From NCBI GenBank assembly GCA_017502265.1, contig JAFVVI010000042.1, positions 1 through 42,700 of the forward strand: DNA of 42,700 nucleotides. The letters run 5' to 3'. Position numbers and translations under genes: made by a program. Position 1 is the stretch's first letter, and each line of letters begins with the position of its first letter. The notes under the pieces are model-generated. The model was not told the DNA's origin. It searched no databases and saw only the letters and a program-made list of their open reading frames with translations. This DNA comes from Oscillospiraceae bacterium (GTDB lineage: Bacteria > Bacillota > Clostridia > Oscillospirales > Oscillospiraceae). Positions 1-6,407 of this stretch are shown here, in pieces.

Positions 1-1
1 C

Positions 2-394
2 TGTGGTGAACTGAATGAAGAAGTCATAAGCAAGCTTGCCGAAGCTTTGCCAGCATACTTTGAAAAGAATCTTAACCATAATATTTTCTGCTACCTAATT
101 AGAGAGAAGGAAAATGTCGTTGCCTGTGCATTCTTGCTAATAGATGAAAAACCTGCAAGCCCGATGTTCATAACAGGTAGAACAGGAACAGTACTCAATG
201 TATACACAAAACCGGTATGCCGACATAAGGGATATGCAACAGCGATAATGAAAATGCTGCTTCAAGATGCAGTTGAAATGAATTTGAGTTCTGTGGAGCT
301 TAAAGCTACAGATGCTGGATACAATTTGTATAAATCCGTTGGTTTTACGGATGATGTGTCAAAGTATCATTGTATGAAATGGCACAAGGCATAA
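2..394 (+). CDS. GNAT-family N-acetyltransferase, 5'-truncated by window edge
   Basis: The reading frame is open from base 2 and ends at TAA 392-394, so only the C-terminal ~130 residues are present and the start lies outside the window. The visible part has the GNAT acetyl-CoA-binding region: a strand-rich segment (TGTVLNVYTKP) followed by RHKGYATAIMKMLL, which matches the (Q/R)xxG(Y/I)A pyrophosphate-binding motif A, then a motif-B-like end (GYNLYKSVGF). Such enzymes move an acetyl group from acetyl-CoA to an amine; the substrate cannot be told from sequence. A TTG at 47 could be taken as a start, but the frame stays open upstream with protein-like sequence, so truncation is the better reading. 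It is followed by a hairpin terminator 110 bases downstream. Family call is good, function unknown. Confidence 0.8.
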   Translation, partial: CGELNEEVISKLAEALPAYFEKNLNHNIFCYLIREKENVVACAFLLIDEKPASPMFITGRTGTVLNVYTKPVCRHKGYATAIMKMLLQDAVEMNLSSVELKATDAGYNLYKSVGFTDDVSKYHCMKWHKA

Positions 395-474
395 GGTAAA
401 TTCCAATTTGTCTAACTGATTTGGAATCAGTAAGCTTATAGTTATATTTTTGCAAGCGAATCTATAATAAAATA

Positions 475-490
475 GATACCGCAAGGTATC
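475..490 (+). other. Small GNRA-type hairpin upstream of terminator
   Basis: GATACC-GCAA-GGTATC is a perfect 6-bp stem with a GCAA tetraloop. It sits 16 bases before the terminator stem at 507 and a few bases after a TATAAT at 463-468. It may be part of the acetyltransferase 3' UTR or of a very short transcript. Confidence 0.4.
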
Positions 491-506
491 GGCTCCCGAC
501 AATTTA

Positions 507-536
507 CCCCTATGGCTGTCATGCCATAGGGGTTTT
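507..536 (+). terminator. Rho-independent terminator after the acetyltransferase
   Basis: A perfect 10-bp stem (CCCCTATGGC / GCCATAGGGG) with loop TGTCAT is followed by TTTT on the + strand. It separates the rightward acetyltransferase from the leftward PAP2 gene, whose stop codon is 3 bases further on. The reverse orientation has no clear T run. Confidence 0.8.
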
Positions 537-538
537 GA

Positions 539-1192
539 TTATTTCTGTTCAAAAGCGCAAAGAAACCGATAGATTGACACAAGCCCTACGCTGAGCAGTA
601 TACCACCTACTATATCGGTAAGCCAATGGACGCCGGAAAGGAGTCTTCCGATCATCATAAATGCGATAAATGCAGCGATACCAAAAGTGACGCATTGGCG
701 AAAAAGCTTGCATTTTATGCGTGATCGCAACTGAATAATAGTAGTGGGCATCACGCACAGAACAAGAAGTGTTGTGGATGACGGATAGGACGCCTCCAGA
801 TACCCATTTATCAGCACCGGGCGGTAATTAACGACCCATTCCTCAAAGAAAAGATACGCCGCCAGCACCACAATATAGAATCCGCCCAGGATCAGGATGC
901 TCGGATCCACATGCCAAACTTTTCGCCGTTTGATCCACTGCGCAAGGCCCAAAATTGCAAAACCAAATCCGAATGCTACGGGCACTAAACCCATCCAATC
1001 CGTGACGGTATAAAGCCACATATGCACCCCGGTGAGATTGTGGAAAAAGGCATTGACCGTGGCCAAGCCAACCGCTGATTCCCGTGGACCAATAGCCTGC
1101 ACATCAACAATGCGGAGCAATAGTGTCCACAAAGCAAACGCAATAAGTGCAACGATCGCAACCAACAACTGCTTAATACTTTCTTTCTTCAT
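539..1192 (-). CDS. PAP2-superfamily membrane phosphatase
   Basis: A 217-residue polytopic membrane protein with about five or six hydrophobic segments. The type-2 phosphatidic acid phosphatase signature is visible: R124-P125 (end of motif 1), YPSST around 136-140 (motif 2) and R183..SGVH189..D193 (motif 3, with nucleophile His and its Asp). Motif 2 is normally PSGH; here the acid His position is Thr140, so activity may differ from classical lipid phosphatases. Family members dephosphorylate phosphatidate, diacylglycerol-pyrophosphate or undecaprenyl pyrophosphate. The ATG at 1192 is preferred over upstream starts because AGGAGG lies 7 bases before it (1200-1205). That ribosome binding site is inside a perfect 12-bp inverted repeat (see 1196-1237). 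It lies downstream of an XRE regulator on the same strand. Confidence 0.85.
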   Translation of the reverse strand: MKKESIKQLLVAIVALIAFALWTLLLRIVDVQAIGPRESAVGLATVNAFFHNLTGVHMWLYTVTDWMGLVPVAFGFGFAILGLAQWIKRRKVWHVDPSILILGGFYIVVLAAYLFFEEWVVNYRPVLINGYLEASYPSSTTLLVLCVMPTTIIQLRSRIKCKLFRQCVTFGIAAFIAFMMIGRLLSGVHWLTDIVGGILLSVGLVSIYRFLCAFEQK

Positions 1193-1195
1193 AGA

Positions 1196-1237
1196 AAAAC
1201 CTCCTGTGTAGTGCACTTACACCATACAGGAGGTTTT
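1196..1237 (-). terminator. Inverted repeat whose 3' arm carries the PAP2 ribosome binding site
   Basis: On the minus strand, AAAACCTCCTGT (1237-1226) is followed 18 bases later by its perfect complement ACAGGAGGTTTT (1207-1196), with one more T at 1195. The hairpin plus T run resembles an intrinsic terminator for the upstream XRE transcript. Its 3' arm contains the AGGAGG used by the PAP2 start at 1192, so the folded RNA would also hide that site. A weak promoter (1221-1249) would start transcripts inside the loop, leaving the site free. Confidence 0.65.
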
Positions 1238-1249
1238 CAAATATCGCAA
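1221..1249 (-). promoter_or_regulatory. Weak candidate promoter for the PAP2 gene
   Basis: On the minus strand TTGCGA (1249-1244), a 17-base spacer and TATGGT (1226-1221) each match 4 of 6 sigma-A consensus positions. The first arm of the inverted repeat lies in the spacer, so the repeat could also act as a DNA operator. Predicted start near 1214. Confidence 0.35.
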
Positions 1250-1283
1250 GAATCGGTCCATCACATTGGCGACACTTTTCGTG

Positions 1284-1889
1284 TCATCGTTTTTTCATAA
1301 CGATCAAAGCTTTGATAATCAGGAACACAAAGAGAAAAATCGCCGGATAGGGTTGCCTGCTCAGAACAAACAGGATCACACCAAACACATTGATAAGTAA
1401 GGACAATTTACCTTTGGCCGCCAACCAGAATGCGCCGCTGCAATTCTGCAGCGCAAGGGTCAGAACGCCCCACGCAATTGCTCCGATCACATAGGTATAG
1501 TATGCAAGCTTTAGATATGGCGACACTGCGAACAAAGATAACAGAGATACATTCTCAATAACGCCGTAGGTCTGTTCACCAAAAAGCGGTAGAAAAAGGA
1601 ACATCCCTGCGCACAGGTCCAGCAGTCCAAACACCAGGTCGCGGAGGTGGCTCTGCTTTTGCTTATGGTCCTCCTCGGCAACACTCAGCAATTCTTCGCC
1701 GGACAGAAGCGCATCAACGGACACCGAAAACAATTTTGCAATTGCCTTCAGCGACTCAATATTGGGATATCCTCTGCCCGACTCCCACTTAGAAATGGCA
1801 GTGCGGGATACATACAGCGCTTCTGCAAGCTGTTCTTGGGTCAGGCCTTTTTGCTTTCTCAATTCCTGTAATTTTTCATGAAATTCCAT
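1284..1889 (-). CDS. XRE-family helix-turn-helix regulator with membrane C-terminus
   Basis: A 201-residue protein. Residues ~5-60 are a Cro/CI-type HTH domain (GLTQEQLAEALYVSRTAISK, then WESGRGYPNIESLKAIAKLF). After a short polar linker come about four hydrophobic stretches (roughly 87-105, 117-140, 150-165 and 173-195), so the protein is probably membrane-tethered. This architecture is common in Firmicutes; such proteins often regulate their own neighbourhood. The ATG at 1889 follows AAGGG 7-8 bases upstream. The phosphoesterase stop is only 18 bases upstream, suggesting co-transcription. A 5-bp palindrome (GACAC/GTGTC, 1271-1285) overlaps its stop codon. Target genes cannot be read from sequence; the adjacent PAP2 gene is the obvious guess. 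Confidence 0.85.
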   Translation of the reverse strand: MEFHEKLQELRKQKGLTQEQLAEALYVSRTAISKWESGRGYPNIESLKAIAKLFSVSVDALLSGEELLSVAEEDHKQKQSHLRDLVFGLLDLCAGMFLFLPLFGEQTYGVIENVSLLSLFAVSPYLKLAYYTYVIGAIAWGVLTLALQNCSGAFWLAAKGKLSLLINVFGVILFVLSRQPYPAIFLFVFLIIKALIVMKKR

Positions 1890-1907
1890 ATAATACCCTT
1901 TTCGGAT

Positions 1908-2555
1908 TTAATAATGGCTGTAGTCAATATCGCCCTTTTTTGCAGCTGCGGAGATCTCAGAGTCTGGAATCTCCAGCGTGTAGCGCTCACTGACATTGAT
2001 GACCTTGGTACCACCGTACTCCCGGACACGGGTCTTATCGATACCATAGCTCAAATGCACATGACCATGAAGCCAGTATTTGGGGTGATACTTGTCCACA
2101 AAGCGCAGAAATTCATAAAATCCCCGGTGGGCAAAGTCCTCCCCATCCCCCACTCCTGCCAATGGCGCGTGGGAAACAACAACATCCACACCCTTATGCC
2201 TGCGGATCTTCCATTTCAGCTTAAAGATGCGCCAGCGCATCTGCGCCTCGGTATACTGGTGGGCGCCGCCGTTATAACTGGGACTTCCGCCCAGGCCCAG
2301 GATTCGCAGGCCCTTATAGACCACTATCTTGTCCTCAATGCAATCACAGCCCTCCGGCGGTCTTTTTTCGTAAATGCCGTCGTGATTACCGTGGACATAC
2401 AAAAGAGGTACACGGGTCATTGTCACAAGGAAGGACAGATACTGGGGCTTCAGATCGCCGCAGGAAATCAGCAGGTCATAGCCGTCCAGCCGGCCGGGCA
2501 TATAGTAATCATAAAGTGCCGGGGACACCTCATCGGATATAGCGAGAATCTTCAT
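1908..2555 (-). CDS. Metallophosphoesterase, calcineurin-like
   Basis: A 215-residue cytosolic protein with most of the binuclear metal-centre motifs in order: SD8E9, G33-D34, GNHD (56-59), H129 (VVSHAP) and GHVH (164-167, with H163 before it). The first motif is usually DxH; here it is D-E-V, so one metal-ligand His is replaced. From memory of related clostridial proteins this substitution looks family-wide rather than a lesion. The start ATG overlaps the stop of the upstream ParB-like/BMP gene (ATGA at 2555-2552), so translation is coupled and the two proteins probably act together. The substrate (nucleotide, cyclic nucleotide or protein phosphate) is unknown. XRE and PAP2 genes follow on the same strand. 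Confidence 0.85.
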   Translation of the reverse strand: MKILAISDEVSPALYDYYMPGRLDGYDLLISCGDLKPQYLSFLVTMTRVPLLYVHGNHDGIYEKRPPEGCDCIEDKIVVYKGLRILGLGGSPSYNGGAHQYTEAQMRWRIFKLKWKIRRHKGVDVVVSHAPLAGVGDGEDFAHRGFYEFLRFVDKYHPKYWLHGHVHLSYGIDKTRVREYGGTKVINVSERYTLEIPDSEISAAAKKGDIDYSHY

Positions 2556-4498
2556 AGCTGACCCTCCTTTTCCATGGGGATCAAGTCCCTGTAGACACCC
2601 AGTTCCCGGACCATATCCCGGGCAAAGGGCGCGATCTTCTCAAAGGGCGGTATCTCGCCTTCCACATTCTGGCAAAGCCAGTCCATATGGAGCAGTTCCT
2701 CCGGGGACAGGGTCCGTGTGCCATCATTCACCACACGGCCGTCCTGGGCGATCAACAATCTGCGGAAGGGATCTATTGTTCCGTTTCGCAAGCCTTCCCG
2801 AAGGATATCCGTCAGCCGCAGCATACCCTCCGGCACGCCGTCGGCCAGCTTTACATCGATCACACCGCTATCCATTCCCCACCAGTAGTTCACTGCGTGG
2901 CGGCTGCCTTTGTCACGATCCCAATTGCCGTTGAGAATTGTGCGGATCACATTTTCATAGAAATGTCCCCACAGCCAACAGGGAGATCCCAAGGGCTGCA
3001 AAACACCGTCTTCCACCAAATATGTGCCGTATGTACCGTGTTCCAGGTATTTTTTATGGGGTGTGGGCACATCCCGGTTGGAAATCACATTGATACCACT
3101 CTGAATAAATTCATCCACAGGGTTTCCGCCCTCGCAGGACCAACGCAGGGTGATCTTGGCCCGGGGATTGGTCAGCTGCGCGCCTAAGGCAAAGGCATTG
3201 ATGGAAGCCGGCACGCCCAGAATAGGATAGGATCCCACATAGCCGATTCGATCATTGTTGGCCATGGCGCCGGCAATGGCGCCGGTGATAAATTTACCCT
3301 CATAAACCCGGCTGTAATAAGTACGGACGCTGGAATACGGTGCATCCACAGAACAGTTCAGGAACCGGACACGGGGGTATTTCACCGCCATTTTCAAAGT
3401 GGGACGGCTCAGCTTGGGCGTTGTGGCAAATACTACATTTGCCCCATCCTGCACCGCCTGCTCCAGCAGCGCTTCCGCTTCTTCCGGTGAATCGGCGTGG
3501 TAGTAATGCTGGACCACCACACGGTCGGAAAGCACCCGCTGCAGGTGTTCTGCGCCCTCGCGATGGCCCTGCGCCCAGGTGCTGACTTTCGGATCCAGCT
3601 GATAAATAAACGCCACGCGCAATGTAGTGGGCAGCAGCAGGTTCAGCAGCCGCTCTCTTCCCTCCGTATCCGCTTCCGTTTCAACCTGGACGGGCATTTC
3701 CTGGGAAATAGAGACCACATCATCCCACAATGCCGCCAATGCCTGCTTGATTTCATCGGCCGTTTTCGAGCCTAAATCCCGGAAAGGATAGACCTTCAGC
3801 CACAGAAGAAGCGCCTCTTCCGGCAGCAGGTCCAGCTTACCGCCTTGCAGGGCGTTGAAAGCCTCCCGGAAGTAGCGGAAATATGCTTTGAAAGTGCGCT
3901 GCTCCTGCTCTGTCCAGACTTGTGTCATATCCTTGCCCAGATAAGAAACCAATTTTTCATAATCTCCCGGCTGACGGAATTGGACATCATAGAGACCTGT
4001 GGCCTTATAAAATTCAAGAAATTCAAAATACGCCTTAATACGGGGCTCTTCGCTGGCCTCCGGCAGAATGCGGTACACCGTTCCCGGAATCTGGGCCGCG
4101 CCAAAGTATTTCAGAACGCTGACCCGCTTGTTGCCCTCCTGGACATAGAAATTGCCAAGATATTCAAAGCAAACGATAGGGTTGCGGATCCCCTCATCTG
4201 ACATATGGTCAGCGCACAGGTGCATCCACTTTTGGGCAAACTCTGTCTCATCGTCCAAAAGCGGCAGAAATCCCGGAGAGAACGCAGAGATCCGTCCGGC
4301 GGTTTTGGTGCCTACGATCCGTCTGGAGGGAATGTTCACGACGCCGAGCTCCTGTGTGGTTGCCGTATAGGTCTGACCTAAAATATCATCCAGAACGGCA
4401 GGCTCTGTTTCCCTGCCCTGGGAGCGGAGTTCCCGAACCTCCTTCTGCGCCAAACGCCTTGCCTTCAGGTATTCCTCACGGGCTTCCAGTAAATCCAT
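2552..4498 (-). CDS. ParB-like domain fused to a cytosolic BMP/PnrA-type ligand-binding domain
   Basis: A 648-residue protein in two parts. Residues ~52-147 resemble the ParB/sulfiredoxin-like fold: an IPSRRIVGTKTAGR entry, then DEGIRNPIVCF and YVQEGNKRVSVLKYFGA, parallel to the 'G..PI.V..gg.y.i.eG.kRl.Alk.lG' pattern. Residues ~290-560 resemble BMP-family (PnrA/Med-type) substrate-binding proteins: LRVAFIYQ, GANVVFAT, EGKFITGAIAGAM and RIGYVGSYPILGVPASINAF. BMP proteins are normally exported nucleoside-binding lipoproteins of ABC importers. This one has no signal peptide or lipobox and no permease genes beside it, so it is probably an intracellular sensor or binding protein. AAGGAG lies 8 bases before ATG 4498. 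It is coupled to the downstream phosphoesterase by a 4-base overlap. Domain calls are by eye; function unknown. Confidence 0.75.
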   Translation of the reverse strand: MDLLEAREEYLKARRLAQKEVRELRSQGRETEPAVLDDILGQTYTATTQELGVVNIPSRRIVGTKTAGRISAFSPGFLPLLDDETEFAQKWMHLCADHMSDEGIRNPIVCFEYLGNFYVQEGNKRVSVLKYFGAAQIPGTVYRILPEASEEPRIKAYFEFLEFYKATGLYDVQFRQPGDYEKLVSYLGKDMTQVWTEQEQRTFKAYFRYFREAFNALQGGKLDLLPEEALLLWLKVYPFRDLGSKTADEIKQALAALWDDVVSISQEMPVQVETEADTEGRERLLNLLLPTTLRVAFIYQLDPKVSTWAQGHREGAEHLQRVLSDRVVVQHYYHADSPEEAEALLEQAVQDGANVVFATTPKLSRPTLKMAVKYPRVRFLNCSVDAPYSSVRTYYSRVYEGKFITGAIAGAMANNDRIGYVGSYPILGVPASINAFALGAQLTNPRAKITLRWSCEGGNPVDEFIQSGINVISNRDVPTPHKKYLEHGTYGTYLVEDGVLQPLGSPCWLWGHFYENVIRTILNGNWDRDKGSRHAVNYWWGMDSGVIDVKLADGVPEGMLRLTDILREGLRNGTIDPFRRLLIAQDGRVVNDGTRTLSPEELLHMDWLCQNVEGEIPPFEKIAPFARDMVRELGVYRDLIPMEKEGQL

Positions 4499-4592
4499 AA
4501 GACGCTCTCCTTTCGCTTTTTGCCCATTATATCATAATCCCGCTGAAAATGGAATATAGCAATTATATACCAAGCGCAATTATTAAAAACCA

Positions 4593-4621
4593 TTGACAAA
4601 GCGACAAATGGGAACTATAAT
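4593..4621 (+). promoter_or_regulatory. Consensus sigma-A promoter for tRNA-Ala
   Basis: TTGACA (4593-4598), a 17-base spacer and TATAAT (4616-4621) match the consensus perfectly. Transcription should start near 4628, about 8 bases before the mature tRNA. Confidence 0.9.
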
Positions 4622-4635
4622 TTTCTTGCAGATAT

Positions 4636-4711
4636 GGGCCTGTAGCGCAGTTGGGAGCGCATCACATTCGCATTGTGGGGGTCGTCGGTTCGAATCCGAT
4701 CAGGTCCACCA
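4636..4711 (+). tRNA. tRNA-Ala, anticodon CGC
   Basis: A 76-base cloverleaf. The acceptor stem GGGCCTG pairs with CAGGTCC and includes the G3:U70 wobble that identifies alanine tRNAs. The D stem is GCGC/GCGC. The anticodon stem is TCACA/TGTGG with loop TTCGCAT, giving anticodon CGC (codon GCG). The T arm carries TTCGAATC. The 3' CCA is encoded (4709-4711). It has its own consensus promoter and terminator, so it is a single-gene unit. Confidence 0.96.
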
Positions 4712-4746
4712 AAAAAGACCAAGTCTTTCGACTTGGTCTTTTTTAT
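4712..4746. terminator. Bidirectional terminator between tRNA-Ala and glyA
   Basis: A 14-bp stem (AAAAAGACCAAGTC / GACTTGGTCTTTTT) with loop TTTC. A and T runs flank it on both sides, so it can end the tRNA transcript (+) and the glyA transcript (-), whose stop is at 4780. Confidence 0.9.
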
Positions 4747-4779
4747 TGCACCGGTTCAGAAACCAGCAGGTACAAATTT

Positions 4780-6033
4780 TTATTTATACATAGGGAATTT
4801 CTCGCAGATAGCGGCCACGGTTTCCTTGACTTCCTTGGCTGTGCCCTCGAAATCACGGGCGGTCAAGGCAATGCAGTGGGCAATCTGCTCCATCTCTTCA
4901 GCGCCCAGACCACGGGTGGTAACGGCGGCTGTGCCAATTCTTACACCGCTGGTGACGGAAGGCTTCTCCGGGTCGTTGGGGATAGCGTTCTTGTTCAAGG
5001 TGATGTGGTTTTCGTCACAACGGGTCTGCAGTTCAGCGCCGGTAATGTGCATAGGACGCAGGTCTGCCAGCATCAAATGGTTATCTGTACCGCCGGAGAC
5101 CAGATCAAAGCCTTCCTTCAAAAGGGCATTGGCCAGCACCTTGGCATTGCTGACGATATTGGCCGCATAGGTCTTAAACTCCGGCGCCATTGCTTCCTTA
5201 AAGCAGATCGCCTTAGCGGCAATAATATGCTCCAGCGGGCCGCCCTGGGTGCCGGGGAACACGGCAGAATTCAGCTTCTTGGCGTATTCCTCTTTGGCAA
5301 GAATCAGGCCGCCACGGGGGCCACGGAGGGTCTTATGGGTGGTGGTAGTAACAATATCCGCATAGGGCACGGGGTTCTGGTGAGCGCCACCGGCAACCAA
5401 GCCGGCAATGTGGGCCATATCCACCATCAGTACGGCGCCAACCTCGTGGGCAATATCGGCAAAGATCTTGAAATCAATAGCTCTGGGGTAAGCAGATGCG
5501 CCGGCGATCAGCAGCTTGGGCTGGCAGGCTTTGGCCATATCCCGGATCTGGTCGTAATCGATCAGGCCGGTTTCGTGGTTTACATCATAAGAAACCACAT
5601 TGTAGTACTTACCGGAGATATTGGCAGGGCTGCCGTGGGACAGATGGCCGCCGTTGGCAAGGCTCATACCCATCATAGTATCACCGGGCTTCAAAAATGC
5701 AAGCTCCACTGCCATATTGGCCTGAGCGCCGGAGTGGGGCTGGACATTGGCAAATTCCGCGCCGAACAGGTCCTTTGCCCGCTGAATACACAGACTTTCC
5801 AATTCATCCACATGCTGACAGCCACCGTAGTAACGCTTACCGGGCAGACCCTCGGCATATTTATTGGTGAGGACAGAGCCCATTGCAGCAATCACCGCAG
5901 GAGATGCAAAATTTTCCGAAGCGATCAGCTCCAGGCCATCCTGCTGGCGGGTCAGTTCCCGGTCCATCATTGCAGCTACTTCCGGGTCAAATTGAGAGAC
6001 AAATCCAATAGAATCAATAGGTTTTGAAAGCAT
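4780..6033 (-). CDS. glyA: Serine hydroxymethyltransferase
   Basis: A 417-residue PLP enzyme interconverting serine plus tetrahydrofolate with glycine plus 5,10-methylene-THF, the main source of one-carbon units. Family landmarks are [13 protein letters not shown] near the N-terminus, the [15 protein letters not shown] segment, [13 protein letters not shown], and the PLP-lysine motif [14 protein letters not shown]. Length is normal for the family. ATG 6033 follows GAAGGGT about 7 bases upstream. A ~240-base leader carries a glycine riboswitch aptamer and terminator, so expression should respond to glycine. It is monocistronic: own promoter at 6278-6305 and bidirectional terminator at 4712-4746. 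Confidence 0.97.
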   Translation of the reverse strand: MLSKPIDSIGFVSQFDPEVAAMMDRELTRQQDGLELIASENFASPAVIAAMGSVLTNKYAEGLPGKRYYGGCQHVDELESLCIQRAKDLFGAEFANVQPHSGAQANMAVELAFLKPGDTMMGMSLANGGHLSHGSPANISGKYYNVVSYDVNHETGLIDYDQIRDMAKACQPKLLIAGASAYPRAIDFKIFADIAHEVGAVLMVDMAHIAGLVAGGAHQNPVPYADIVTTTTHKTLRGPRGGLILAKEEYAKKLNSAVFPGTQGGPLEHIIAAKAICFKEAMAPEFKTYAANIVSNAKVLANALLKEGFDLVSGGTDNHLMLADLRPMHITGAELQTRCDENHITLNKNAIPNDPEKPSVTSGVRIGTAAVTTRGLGAEEMEQIAHCIALTARDFEGTAKEVKETVAAICEKFPMYK

Positions 6034-6065
6034 AACAGTACCCTTCTTTCTATAAAATTACAAAC

Positions 6066-6098
6066 AAAAAACAGGCAGTCGCAAAAGAAGACTGTCTG
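6066..6098 (-). terminator. Riboswitch expression-platform terminator upstream of glyA
   Basis: On the minus strand CAGACAGTC pairs with GACTGCCTG (one A-C mismatch) around a 9-base loop, followed by a run of six T (6071-6066). It lies between the glycine aptamer and the glyA start, so it is the likely switch for transcription attenuation. Confidence 0.8.
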
Positions 6099-6129
6099 CA
6101 AAAATCAGTACCGCGCGCATACACTACCC

Positions 6130-6228
6130 GCAGTATCTCCGTCCGTTTGCCTGAGAGATTCGGCTTTCGCCTTGCACCTTCGGCACACAACTAAATGTGT
6201 TCTCCAGAGAGTCCTCCGCCTCCGGTAT
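6130..6228 (-). promoter_or_regulatory. Glycine riboswitch aptamer (gcvT type), apparently single
   Basis: On the minus strand the conserved glycine-aptamer segments appear in order: GGAGGACTCTCTGGAGA, a variable stem (ACACATTTAGTTGTGT), GCCGAAGGTGCAAGGCGAAAG, AATCTCTCAGGCAAA and GGACGGAGA. These match the glycine-riboswitch consensus. Only one aptamer fits between the predicted transcription start (~6271) and the terminator, so it is a singleton, not the usual tandem pair. CCGGT (~6254) and ACCGG (~6222) upstream could form the extra 'ghost' helix known from singletons; that pairing is a guess. Confidence 0.88.
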
Positions 6229-6277
6229 TACATACGCATTTCCGGGGGCATCACCGGTTTATTTTGTTGTTTCTTTC

Positions 6278-6305
6278 AGTATACACCTTATTTGTAATTT
6301 GTCAA
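6278..6305 (-). promoter_or_regulatory. Promoter of the glycine riboswitch-glyA transcript
   Basis: On the minus strand TTGACA (6305-6300), a 16-base spacer and TATACT (6283-6278). Predicted start near 6271 gives a leader of about 238 bases. Confidence 0.8.
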
Positions 6306-6375
6306 GAGCAAGACTTAAAATCTATTTACCAAACCTGCAAAATGTGTTCTACAGCGAAGAGAAATAAGCGAAACT

Positions 6376-6405
6376 AAAAGAGTCGCCCAACAGGGCGACT
6401 CTTTT
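6376..6405 (-). terminator. Terminator after tex
   Basis: A perfect 9-bp GC-rich stem (GAGTCGCCC / GGGCGACTC) with loop AACA on the + strand is followed, reading leftward, by TTTT. It lies directly after the tex stop codon and before the glyA promoter. Confidence 0.85.
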
Positions 6406-6407
6406 GT

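Noticed and set aside
2603-4049. The ParB-like/BMP protein as an ordinary ABC nucleoside-binding lipoprotein
   Set aside because: No signal peptide, no lipobox Cys and no permease or ATPase genes adjacent; the ParB-like part occupies the N-terminus.
2552-4498. ParB-like domain as evidence for a plasmid or chromosome partition locus
   Set aside because: No parA, no parS-like repeats and no HTH after the ParB-like segment.
4651-6027. A 458-codon rightward frame running through the tRNA and opposite glyA
   Set aside because: It starts inside tRNA-Ala and is the complement of glyA; no ribosome binding site or recognisable domain.
6130-6271. Tandem glycine aptamers
   Set aside because: Only one set of conserved aptamer segments is found, and only about 40 bases separate the predicted transcript start from it.
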